From the NCBI GenBank assembly GCA_002785215.1, contig PFMK01000001.1, positions 1-22,065 of the forward strand: 22,065 nt of DNA. The letters run 5' to 3'. The DNA comes from Candidatus Gottesmanbacteria bacterium CG_4_10_14_0_8_um_filter_37_24 (GTDB lineage: Bacteria > Patescibacteriota > Microgenomatia > 2-02-FULL-39-11). Of this stretch, positions 7,401 through 13,776 are shown in pieces; within the stretch, counting starts at the first letter, position 1; every line of letters begins with the position of its first letter. The notes under the pieces are model-generated. The model was not told the origin of the DNA. It worked only from the letters and a program-made list of their open reading frames with translations, and ran no database searches. Position numbers and translations under genes: made by a program.

Positions 7401-8273
7401 ATGAAAACTATTGTTACCCATTTTGCTCCGGATGTGGATGCTATTACCTCTGTTTGGCTTTTAAGGAGATTCATGCCCGGATGGGATAAGGCAGAAGTCA
7501 AGTTTGTTTCTGCAGGTAACACTTTGAATAATGAGCCGCCTGAGAGCGATCCTGAGATCATGCATGTTGATACCGGCATGGGGAGATTGGATCATCACCA
7601 GACGGATGAAGACACGTGTGCGGCAAAACGTACTTTTCAGTTCGTTTCACAGCAAACTCAAAACTCAAAACTCAGATCTCAAAACCAGAAAGGGAAAATT
7701 CATAATTTCCATATAGAGGCGTTGGAACGGATGATAGATGTTGTCAACGATATCGACCATTTCCGGGAAGTATATTTCCCGAACCCCGCGGCAGATTTTT
7801 ATGATTTTGGTTTGGTGGCAATAATGGATGGTTGGAAGCTGATTTATAATGGTCTTGATGAAAAAATCATAGAATTGGGGATGCTGGTTCTTGACGGGAT
7901 TTATAAAACTTTTCAGGACAAACTCTGGGCAGAAAAAGAGATTAGTACTGAGGGAATAGAATTTCAAAGTAAATGGGGAAAAGCTATAGGTATAGAGACC
8001 TTGAATGATGAGGTTATAAGGTTGGCACAAAAGATGGGGTTCGTGGTTGTGGTTAGGAAAGATCCGAAGAAGGATTATGTTCGAATCAAGGCTTTGCCGG
8101 AATCGAAAGTGGATCTGACATCATGTTACAATATATATAGGGAAAAGGACAAGGAAGCTACCTGGTTTCTCCATGCGGGGAAAAAAATGCTTTTGAACGG
8201 ATCGATGAAAAATCCCGAATGCAGACCGACCAAGCTTACGTTAAGGGAGATTGTTAATGTCTTAAAAAAATAA
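7401..8273 (+). CDS. MYG1/DHH-like metal-dependent phosphoesterase family protein
   Basis: This 290-aa protein opens with IVTHFAPDVDAITSVWLLRRF (in two parts: THFAPDVDA, residues 6-14, then the helix). It continues with a HVDTGMGRLDHHQ block (55-67). Paired Asp residues (D11, D13), D57 and a DHHQ motif are the pattern of MYG1 (UPF0160) and related DHH-type metal hydrolases, so a metal-dependent nuclease or phosphoesterase is likely; the substrate is unknown. I chose the ATG at 7401 because homologous proteins start just before this strand. An upstream TTG at 7359 would add 14 hydrophobic residues with no obvious purpose. A low-complexity stretch (residues 86-98) is encoded by a CTCAAAA heptamer repeat and probably sits in a loop. 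The stop is one base before the HIT gene. Confidence 0.65.
   Translation: MKTIVTHFAPDVDAITSVWLLRRFMPGWDKAEVKFVSAGNTLNNEPPESDPEIMHVDTGMGRLDHHQTDEDTCAAKRTFQFVSQQTQNSKLRSQNQKGKIHNFHIEALERMIDVVNDIDHFREVYFPNPAADFYDFGLVAIMDGWKLIYNGLDEKIIELGMLVLDGIYKTFQDKLWAEKEISTEGIEFQSKWGKAIGIETLNDEVIRLAQKMGFVVVVRKDPKKDYVRIKALPESKVDLTSCYNIYREKDKEATWFLHAGKKMLLNGSMKNPECRPTKLTLREIVNVLKK
7657..7684 (+). repeat. Heptanucleotide tandem repeat inside the MYG1-like gene
   Basis: There are four tandem seven-base units: CTCAAAA, CTCAAAA, CTCAGAT, CTCAAAA. The repeat encodes part of a Gln/Asn/Ser/Lys-rich stretch between the DHHQ motif and the following conserved helix. A heptamer changes frame with each added unit, so copy-number change here would switch the gene on or off. 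Confidence 0.75.
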
Positions 8274-8274
8274 C

Positions 8275-8625
8275 ATGGCAGAAAATTGTATCTTTTGCAA
8301 AATCATAAAAGGGGAAATAGGCGGAAATTTTATCCGGAGAAAGAAGGATTATGTTGCGTTTAAAGATATAAATCCCAAAGCGCCGGTGCATGTGCTTATT
8401 GTTCCTGTGAAGCATTTTGCTTCCTTGGAGAATGCAGATGATAAGGATAAATTGCTTTTAGGCGATTTAATGATTGCGGTAAGAGATATCGCCAGAAAAT
8501 TAAAGATTAGCGAAAGTGGATATAAAATAGTAATAAATAACGGTGAAGATTCAGGTCAACTGGTTTTTCACATGCACATACATCTTTTGGGAGGATGGCA
8601 AAAGGTATCCCATTGGAAGGTGTAA
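8275..8625 (+). CDS. HIT-family (HINT-type) nucleotide hydrolase/transferase
   Basis: HIT proteins hydrolyse nucleoside phosphoramidates and related AMP adducts. The protein has the full HINT layout: CIFCKIIKGEI at the N-terminus with a CxxC pair (C5, C8), the strand ending APVHVLIVPVKH, and the histidine triad HMHIHLLGG (H99, H101, H103) near the C-terminus. Length (116 aa) is typical. It starts one base after the upstream stop codon with no SD, so it is probably read by coupled translation. Its physiological substrate cannot be told from sequence. Confidence 0.92.
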   Translation: MAENCIFCKIIKGEIGGNFIRRKKDYVAFKDINPKAPVHVLIVPVKHFASLENADDKDKLLLGDLMIAVRDIARKLKISESGYKIVINNGEDSGQLVFHMHIHLLGGWQKVSHWKV

Positions 8626-8729
8626 AGATGTATAATATATATAGGATTATTCTTAATCCAATAGACTGATACCTTTTTTGTTAACTAGTCATATTTATTC
8701 TTTCCTTAACTTTAAAATAAGTAGAGGAT

Positions 8730-8739
8730 AAAGGAGGTG
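8730..8739 (+). promoter_or_regulatory. Near-perfect Shine-Dalgarno before bS21, at unusual distance
   Basis: AAAGGAGGTG complements the 16S 3' end over nearly its whole anti-SD. It lies 14 bases before the ATG at 8754, well beyond the usual 5-9. No in-frame ATG, GTG or TTG sits at normal spacing. Such a strong site stands out in a window where most genes have none. Confidence 0.6.
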
Positions 8740-8753
8740 TTTTATTAAATATT

Positions 8754-8951
8754 ATGATTTTCGTGAAAGCGGCGCCTGGTGATTCGACTGATTCGGTAAT
8801 AAGAAAATTTACCCGCAAGGTGATAGCGGAAGGATTGCTTCTGGAGTTTAAGAAGAAGGAATTTTATCAAAAACCGGCAGAAATCCGTAAAGAAGCCAAA
8901 AAAGAAATCGAAAGAAGAGCCAAAGCTAGAAAAAAGAAAAGAAATAAATAA
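8754..8951 (+). CDS. rpsU: Small ribosomal subunit protein bS21
   Basis: bS21 sits on the 30S platform near the anti-Shine-Dalgarno. The 65-aa protein shows the family pattern: a beta start (IFVKAAPGD), then STDSVIRKFTRKVIAEGLL, a helix containing EFKKKEFYQKP, and a strongly basic Arg/Lys tail. The length and charge are normal. It is followed by ybeY after one base, forming a small translation/ribosome-maturation unit. The extended SD upstream is discussed in its own entry. Confidence 0.9.
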   Translation: MIFVKAAPGDSTDSVIRKFTRKVIAEGLLLEFKKKEFYQKPAEIRKEAKKEIERRAKARKKKRNK

Positions 8952-8952
8952 A

Positions 8953-9345
8953 ATGTTGAGCGTATATATAAAAACAGACTCACATTACAAAGTCAATCGA
9001 AGTCGTATCCGGAAAACAATTGAGGAGATACTTACTGAAAAAAAGACAAAAGGCAATTTTGAAGTAAGTGTTACTGTTGTGGGAGATAGAATGATGAAGA
9101 ACCTGAATAAGAAGTTCCGCAATGTTGATGATACGACAGATGTGTTGTCATTTCCGCTTACAGATTCAAAAGCGAAAACATCCTTTATAGATCCGCCTGA
9201 TGACACTCTAAGATTAGGGGATATTGTAATATCCTATCCGCAAGCCATAGATGAGGCAGTTGAAGAGAATAAGATGGTAGATGATAAAATAGATGAATTA
9301 GTCAGACACGCGATGATGCATCTTATTGGTATCCATCATGATTAA
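8953..9345 (+). CDS. ybeY: Endoribonuclease YbeY (rRNA maturation factor), compact form
   Basis: YbeY is a zinc endoribonuclease involved in 16S rRNA 3'-end processing and ribosome quality control. The conserved blocks are NLNKKFRNVDDTTDVLSFP (50-68), LGDIVIS (88-94) and the metal motif HAMMHLIGIHHD (119-130), which supplies H119, H123 and H129. The usual Asp before the last His is His128. The protein stops directly after this motif, so the short C-terminal helix of longer YbeYs is missing. At 130 aa it is nevertheless complete in its catalytic core. It begins one base after bS21. Confidence 0.88.
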   Translation: MLSVYIKTDSHYKVNRSRIRKTIEEILTEKKTKGNFEVSVTVVGDRMMKNLNKKFRNVDDTTDVLSFPLTDSKAKTSFIDPPDDTLRLGDIVISYPQAIDEAVEENKMVDDKIDELVRHAMMHLIGIHHD

Positions 9346-9391
9346 CCGGTCATGAAATTCCAAAAATGGGTTTTTTATATAAAATAATTAT

Positions 9392-10462
9392 ATGTCACTT
9401 TATTTAAAGTATCGTCCTCAAAAAGTAGAGGAACTGGATTTGGATGAAGTCAGAAACAGATTGTCGAGGCTTCTTGCTTCACCTTATATTCCGCATGCAT
9501 TTCTATTCTCCGGACCAAAAGGTACAGGCAAGACTTCAGCCGCCAGAATTGTGGCAAAGAAGCTGAATTGTGAAAAAAACCCTTACAGGAAAACAACCTC
9601 TCTGGATAAAGATGTAAACATAGAACCATGCAATACTTGCGATTCGTGCCTGGCTATTAAAGACGGAAGGCATTTTGATGTGTTGGAAATCGATGCTGCG
9701 TCAAATCGCGGTATAGACGAGATAAGAGAGCTTAGGGAGAAAATAAAACTGGCTCCGGTGTCAGGTAAATATAAAGTCTATATTATTGATGAAGTGCATA
9801 TGCTGACCAATGAGGCATTTAACGCTTTACTCAAAACTTTAGAAGAGCCGCCAGTCAGAACAGTTTTTATATTAGCTACGACCGAAGTGGAGAAGCTACC
9901 CGGTACGATTTTATCCAGATGCATAAAGATAAATTTCAATAAAGCCACCACGACCGAGATTTTGCATTCTTTAAAAAGAGTGGCTAAAGGAGAGGAAGTA
10001 AAGACCACAGATGAAGTGCTTACATGTATCGCTGATTTTGCTGATGGTTCTTTCAGGGATGCGACCAAATTTTTAGAACAGGCCCTGTCAGAGGATGCTT
10101 TAGACATAGCTAAAATAAATAAAATCCTGGGTGGAGTCAGATTTGACCGTGGGCAGTTTTTAAAACTCATTATTGACAAAAATACAGAAAAAGCTCTTTT
10201 ATTTGCACATGACATGGGAGAAAAAGGAGCAGATCTCCGTTTTTTCATAACCGATGTATTGAATCTCCTGCATGATTTGCTTTTACAAAAACACGGTATA
10301 ATAGACGTTAAACAAAACAGCAAGTTGATAGATGAAATGTCAGATAAAGATATTACTGCCCTTATCAAACACTTCTCACAAATTTATGCAGATCTCAAAT
10401 ATGCAAGCAAACCTGAATTACTTTTTGAGGTGGCCATTATAGACTGGTGTGAGAATAAGTAA
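9392..10462 (+). CDS. dnaX: DNA polymerase III subunit gamma (DnaX), short form
   Basis: This is the clamp-loader ATPase that loads the beta sliding clamp during replication. It has Walker A GPKGTGKTS (41-49), a zinc module with C60 and CNTCDSC (80-86), Walker B/DExH IIDEVHML (131-138), sensor 1 LATTE (161-165) and the arginine-finger motif ILSRC (173-177). Domain III follows and the protein stops at 356 aa. There is no tau-type C-terminal extension, so only a gamma-like product is possible. The opening MSLYLKYRPQ is the family start. No SD is present; TATAAA at 9378-9383 ends eight bases before the ATG. The usual partner ybaB follows, but recR is 9 kb away. Confidence 0.95.
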   Translation: MSLYLKYRPQKVEELDLDEVRNRLSRLLASPYIPHAFLFSGPKGTGKTSAARIVAKKLNCEKNPYRKTTSLDKDVNIEPCNTCDSCLAIKDGRHFDVLEIDAASNRGIDEIRELREKIKLAPVSGKYKVYIIDEVHMLTNEAFNALLKTLEEPPVRTVFILATTEVEKLPGTILSRCIKINFNKATTTEILHSLKRVAKGEEVKTTDEVLTCIADFADGSFRDATKFLEQALSEDALDIAKINKILGGVRFDRGQFLKLIIDKNTEKALLFAHDMGEKGADLRFFITDVLNLLHDLLLQKHGIIDVKQNSKLIDEMSDKDITALIKHFSQIYADLKYASKPELLFEVAIIDWCENK

Positions 10463-10501
10463 AATTGTGAATCTATCCATTTAGTATTTTTTGTACAATA
10501 A

Positions 10502-10536
10502 ATTGCGTAATTTTTTTATTACTGTCATTACGCAAT
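10502..10536. repeat. Inverted repeat 1 in the dnaX-ybaB gap
   Basis: ATTGCGTAAT (10502-10511) and ATTACGCAAT (10527-10536) are perfect ten-base complements around a 15-base loop that includes six T residues. No T-run follows the right arm on the plus strand, so it is not a standard terminator. It could be an operator or an RNA hairpin. Confidence 0.55.
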
Positions 10537-10562
10537 AGTTCTAATATAATAATTATTAAATT

Positions 10563-10597
10563 ATACTGAAACAACTTACTTAAATGTGTTCCAGTAT
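10563..10597. repeat. Inverted repeat 2 in the dnaX-ybaB gap
   Basis: ATACTGAAACA (10563-10573) pairs with TGTTCCAGTAT (10587-10597) in ten of eleven positions, with one A-C mismatch, around a 13-base loop. It lies midway in the 200-base gap. Confidence 0.5.
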
Positions 10598-10613
10598 ATG
10601 CTCTTCTAGACTG

Positions 10614-10632
10614 ATCCCGATTTGATCGGGAT
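10614..10632 (+). repeat. Tight hairpin in the ybaB leader
   Basis: ATCCCGAT (10614-10621) and ATCGGGAT (10625-10632) form a perfect eight-base stem with a three-base loop, 30 bases before the ybaB start. There is no T-run, so termination is unlikely. An mRNA-stabilising hairpin or a repeat-family element is plausible. Confidence 0.6.
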
Positions 10633-10662
10633 ACAGTAAGAAGGGCAGAGAAAGGAGACAGA

Positions 10663-10947
10663 ATGTTTAATCCATTTAAAGGTTTAGGTGATCTTAAGAC
10701 TATGCGGGATCAAGCCGTACGTATGCAGCAGGCATTGGCCGGTGAAGAAGTGGTGGTGGAAAAAAACGGGGTGAAAGTAATAATGAGCGGAGATCAGAAG
10801 ATAAAAGAGCTCATAATTGACGGTGAAGAGAATAAGAGAGTCATGGAAGCTGTGGCCGAAGCTATCAAGAAATCACAGGAAATTGCCGCCCGCAAGCTGA
10901 CTGAGATGAGTGGGGGCTTACAGGGACTTTTGGGAGGAGGAAAGTAG
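10663..10947 (+). CDS. YbaB/EbfC family nucleoid-associated protein
   Basis: YbaB/EbfC proteins are small dimeric DNA-binding proteins. This one has 94 aa. An N-terminal helix is rich in Gln and Met (DQAVRMQQALAGEEVVVE, about 16-33). The conserved strand pattern follows with VIMSGDQKIKELIID (about 39-53). A C-terminal helix (EAIKKSQEIAARKLTEMSGG) and a Gly-rich end complete it. A good SD (AAAGGAG) precedes the ATG by about seven bases. Its position after dnaX matches the common dnaX-ybaB order, although recR, often third, is elsewhere. Confidence 0.92.
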   Translation: MFNPFKGLGDLKTMRDQAVRMQQALAGEEVVVEKNGVKVIMSGDQKIKELIIDGEENKRVMEAVAEAIKKSQEIAARKLTEMSGGLQGLLGGGK

Positions 10948-11037
10948 AAACCGGTAATCAATCACCCGATTTCCGAAAAAGATTGTAATTCCATTTATTA
11001 ATAGGTGGAGGATAGTTGATTAGTTGGTCTTTTCGAA

Positions 11038-11979
11038 ATGATTCTAGTTACAGGTTCACTTGCTTTTGATCAAATATTGGATTTTCCGGGTCAGTTTTCT
11101 GACCATATTTTGCCTGAGAAACTCCACATGCTGAATATATCTTTTCTGGTGGATAAGATGAGGAAAGGATTCGGGGGAACTGCGGGAAATATCGCATATA
11201 CTTTAGCACTTCTTGGTATGAAGACATGTATTATGGGTATTGTCGGACCTGATTTTACCCCGTATCGGGAATTTCTGGAAAAAAATCATATTGACACGTC
11301 TTATATCCAAAGCATTGATCATTTGTATACGTCCACAGCCATAGGGTTTACAGACAAAAAAGACAACCAGATTTGGGGATTCCATACAGGTGCGGATTCC
11401 ATATCTGAAGGGTTATCTTTAAAAAACGTGAAAGAGAAAATTGATTTCGGGATAATTGCTCCGCATAACCCCAGAACAATGTTGAAATTTGCCAAAGAAT
11501 ATCAGGAATTGAAAATTCCTTATTTATTTGATCCCGGTATGCAATTACCCTGGTTAAACGGTAATGAATTAAAACTTGCCTTTTCAGGGGCAAAGATAAT
11601 AATCGGTAACGACTATGAAATTAGTGTAATGCAGAAAAAGACAGGAATTTCCGATCTGCATGATTTGTCCGGACAAGACAAAATCATTATTACGACACTG
11701 GGAGAGAACGGATCCAAAGTAACAGGTCCGGACGGTGTTTATCTGATAAAATCAGCAAAAGTGAAATTAGCCTCAGATCCTGCAGGCGCGGGTGACTGCT
11801 TCCGGGCTGGTTTCCTGGCCGGTTTCCTGCGGGGGTTTTCTCTTAAAACCTGTGGACAAATGGGATCTGTTGCTTCAGCATATACTGTAGAGAAATACGG
11901 CACCTCCACTCATAAATTCACCAGGGACGATTTTATCAGAAGATATAAGGATAATTATCATGAAGAGATCAAATTATAG
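11038..11979 (+). CDS. PfkB-family adenosine kinase
   Basis: This 313-aa ribokinase-fold enzyme most likely phosphorylates adenosine to AMP. The N-terminal part (VTGSLAFDQILDFPGQFSDH, then LPEKLH and SFLVD, residues 4-39) closely follows the pattern I recall for the mycobacterial-type adenosine kinase, including the GGTAGN substrate loop (46-51). The C-terminal PfkB signature SDPAGAGDCFRAGF (246-259) supplies the anion hole and catalytic Asp253. The TTLGENG block (219-225) is the usual nucleotide-side motif. It sits directly upstream of ahcY, whose product is adenosine, which strengthens the assignment. Another nucleoside kinase specificity cannot be excluded. Confidence 0.82.
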   Translation: MILVTGSLAFDQILDFPGQFSDHILPEKLHMLNISFLVDKMRKGFGGTAGNIAYTLALLGMKTCIMGIVGPDFTPYREFLEKNHIDTSYIQSIDHLYTSTAIGFTDKKDNQIWGFHTGADSISEGLSLKNVKEKIDFGIIAPHNPRTMLKFAKEYQELKIPYLFDPGMQLPWLNGNELKLAFSGAKIIIGNDYEISVMQKKTGISDLHDLSGQDKIIITTLGENGSKVTGPDGVYLIKSAKVKLASDPAGAGDCFRAGFLAGFLRGFSLKTCGQMGSVASAYTVEKYGTSTHKFTRDDFIRRYKDNYHEEIKL

Positions 11980-12007
11980 TTCAGAACTGCTATCAAAACC
12001 TGTTTTT

Positions 12008-12094
12008 CTGAGGGTCCTGCCGCTCGCCACCCTCTTGGCGTGCCGGGTTAAACGGTCACACCAAGAAGGTACCTGGTTCGCGTCACCCACCCGC
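12008..12094 (+). promoter_or_regulatory. GC-rich structured leader upstream of ahcY
   Basis: This 87-base stretch is about two-thirds G+C by hand count, against AT-rich flanks. Hairpin 1 is GAGGGT (12010-12015) with ACCCTC (12029-12034). Hairpin 2 pairs CTTGG (12034-12038) with CCAAG (12061-12065), then GTG with CAC and CCG with CGG across one mismatch and one bulged T, closing a GGTTAAA loop. An 8-base palindrome AGGTACCT follows (12067-12074). ACCCG at 12089-12093 can pair with CGGGT at 12044-12048, which would be a loop-to-tail interaction. I cannot match it to the SAH, SAM-I, SAM-II or SAM/SAH riboswitch consensus. It ends about 70 bases before the ahcY start. Confidence 0.5.
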
Positions 12095-12164
12095 TTTTCT
12101 GTTTTTAGCGTCTTAATGAAAGTTCAAATTTAGTAAATATTTTATTCGTTATAAGGAGAAACCA

Positions 12165-13430
12165 ATGGATAGACCAAAATATGACGTGTCTGATCTGACT
12201 CTTGCACCATCCGGAAAGAAGAAAATTGAATGGGCAGGAAGATCAATGCAGGTATTAAAAATAATTAAAAAAAGGTTTACTGACGAAAAACCTCTTAAGG
12301 GAGTTAAAATCGGTGCATGCTTGCATGTGACTGCGGAAACGGCAAATCTGATGATTACTCTGAAAGCCGGTGGAGCCGATCTTGCCCTTTGCGCCAGCAA
12401 TCCCTTGTCTACACAGGATGATGTGGCGGCTTCATTGGTGAAAGATTATGGGGTGAGTACCTTTGCCGTAAAGGGGGAAAACAGGAAAAAGTATTATGAT
12501 CATCTGAATGCTGTTTTGGATACTTATCCCCAGGTTACCATGGATGACGGAGCTGATTTGGTTTCTCTTCTTCATACGGAAAGGAAAAGCCAGATAAAAG
12601 GCATTTTCGGTTCAAGCGAGGAGACGACCACGGGTGTCATCAGGCTGAAAGCCATGGAGAAAGATAAGGCTCTCCTTCTGCCTGTTTTTGCCGTGAACGA
12701 TTCTGACACCAAGCACTTTTTTGACAACAGGTATGGCACGGGGCAATCTACCATTGACGGTATCCTGAGAGCTACCAATATTCTTCTGGCCGGTAAGAAC
12801 TTTGTTGTCTGCGGTTATGGTTGGTGTGGCAGGGGTCTGGCTACTCGTGCCAGAGGTATGGGAGCTTCCGTGATAGTTACAGAGGTGGATCCGGTCAAAG
12901 CCCTTGAGGCAGTCATGGACGGATACAGGGTAATGATGCTAAATCAAGCTATAAAAGAAGGGGATATCTTTGTTACCGTTACCGGAGACAAAAACGTAAT
13001 ATCCTTAAAGCATATATTAGGGATGAAAGACGGAGCTATTCTGGCCAATGCAGGGCATTTCAACGTAGAGATTGCGCTTGGCGAGTTGGAAAAGAAAGCT
13101 AAAGCCAAAAGGAACATCAGACCATTTGTGGATGAATATACCCTAACTGATGGAACTAAGAGATTTGTCCTGGCTGAGGGGAGGCTTATAAATCTCTCTG
13201 CGGCAGAAGGACATCCGGCTGAAGTGATGGATATGTCATTTGCTAACCAAGCTTTGGCCGCGGAATTTTTCGTAAAAAATAAAGGAAAGCTTGCTCCTCA
13301 GGTGTATACTATATCGGATAAAATGGATAAAGAAATTGCCAGGCTCAAACTGGCAGCACTGGGGATAAAAATAGACAGTTTGACTGCCGAGCAGAAAAAA
13401 TATCTCGGTAGCTGGAAGGAAGGGACCTAA
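12165..13430 (+). CDS. ahcY: S-adenosylhomocysteine hydrolase
   Basis: AhcY reversibly cleaves S-adenosylhomocysteine to adenosine and homocysteine, removing the product inhibitor of methyltransferases. Key blocks are the substrate-domain HVTAETANL (54-62), SEETTTGV (151-158), NDSDTKHFFDNRYG (178-191) with the conserved Asp and Lys, and the Rossmann NAD site GYGWCGRG (217-224) followed by the TEVDP acidic end. NAGHFNVEI closes the NAD domain. At 421 aa it is the shorter type without the extra insertion, and it lacks the classic KPxxYRY tail. A good SD (AAGGAG) lies about eight bases before the ATG. It follows the adenosine kinase after 185 bases containing a structured leader. Confidence 0.96.
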   Translation: MDRPKYDVSDLTLAPSGKKKIEWAGRSMQVLKIIKKRFTDEKPLKGVKIGACLHVTAETANLMITLKAGGADLALCASNPLSTQDDVAASLVKDYGVSTFAVKGENRKKYYDHLNAVLDTYPQVTMDDGADLVSLLHTERKSQIKGIFGSSEETTTGVIRLKAMEKDKALLLPVFAVNDSDTKHFFDNRYGTGQSTIDGILRATNILLAGKNFVVCGYGWCGRGLATRARGMGASVIVTEVDPVKALEAVMDGYRVMMLNQAIKEGDIFVTVTGDKNVISLKHILGMKDGAILANAGHFNVEIALGELEKKAKAKRNIRPFVDEYTLTDGTKRFVLAEGRLINLSAAEGHPAEVMDMSFANQALAAEFFVKNKGKLAPQVYTISDKMDKEIARLKLAALGIKIDSLTAEQKKYLGSWKEGT

Positions 13431-13439
13431 ACGCTTAAA

Positions 13440-13468
13440 TTTACTATTCATTTATTCTGCTGTATAAT
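13440..13468 (+). promoter_or_regulatory. Candidate promoter for the 84-aa ORF
   Basis: TATAAT at 13463-13468 is a perfect -10. TTTACT at 13440-13445 is a four-of-six -35 at exactly 17 bases. Transcription would begin near 13475, about 32 bases before the ATG at 13507. Confidence 0.5.
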
Positions 13469-13506
13469 TCCGTCCACTTATAAATCATATATTTGATATT
13501 CCCAAA

Positions 13507-13761
13507 ATGGAATCTCGCCAAGGACGAACACCATTTGCCAAGCAAGCCCCAGATAGTTTTGATTTGAATTTACGATTGCAGGATTGCAGGTTGCACCGTG
13601 CCATTAAGGGAAAATCCTGGGAACCAGGGCAGTCCTGTGGTAGGTGTGGTTTGACGATGGGAGAAGAACAGCAAGTTCTTATAAGATTTGGAGGAAGAGC
13701 TGAAGAATGCTTATTGGAAAGTGATTTACCGGACGGTTGGCAGATAAGGGATGTTCGTTAG
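13507..13761 (+). CDS. Hypothetical 84-aa protein with a CxxC pair
   Basis: I do not recognise a family. The protein is polar and has four cysteines (C27, C44, C47, C68). The segment HRAIKGKSWEPGQSCGRCG (30-48) ends in a CGRCG knuckle. With H30 or another Cys this could bind a metal, but the second half of a zinc ribbon is not clear. No membrane segment or signal peptide is seen. No SD precedes the ATG, but a promoter-like pair does. It converges with the minus-strand fusion gene, with 15 bases between them. It may be a real orphan gene or a decayed fragment. Confidence 0.45.
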   Translation: MESRQGRTPFAKQAPDSFDLNLRLQDCRLHRAIKGKSWEPGQSCGRCGLTMGEEQQVLIRFGGRAEECLLESDLPDGWQIRDVR

Positions 13762-13776
13762 GATAATTTAAATCAG

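Noticed and set aside
9778..10368. 196-codon minus-strand frame opposite dnaX
   Set aside because: The plus strand carries unmistakable DnaX motifs here; the opposite frame is a low-complexity shadow rich in Ser and Lys with no known motif.
12008..12094. tRNA gene in the GC-rich island
   Set aside because: A GTTCGCG stretch resembles a T-loop, but the flanking bases do not form a T-stem, no seven-base acceptor stem closes, and neither strand gives a cloverleaf.
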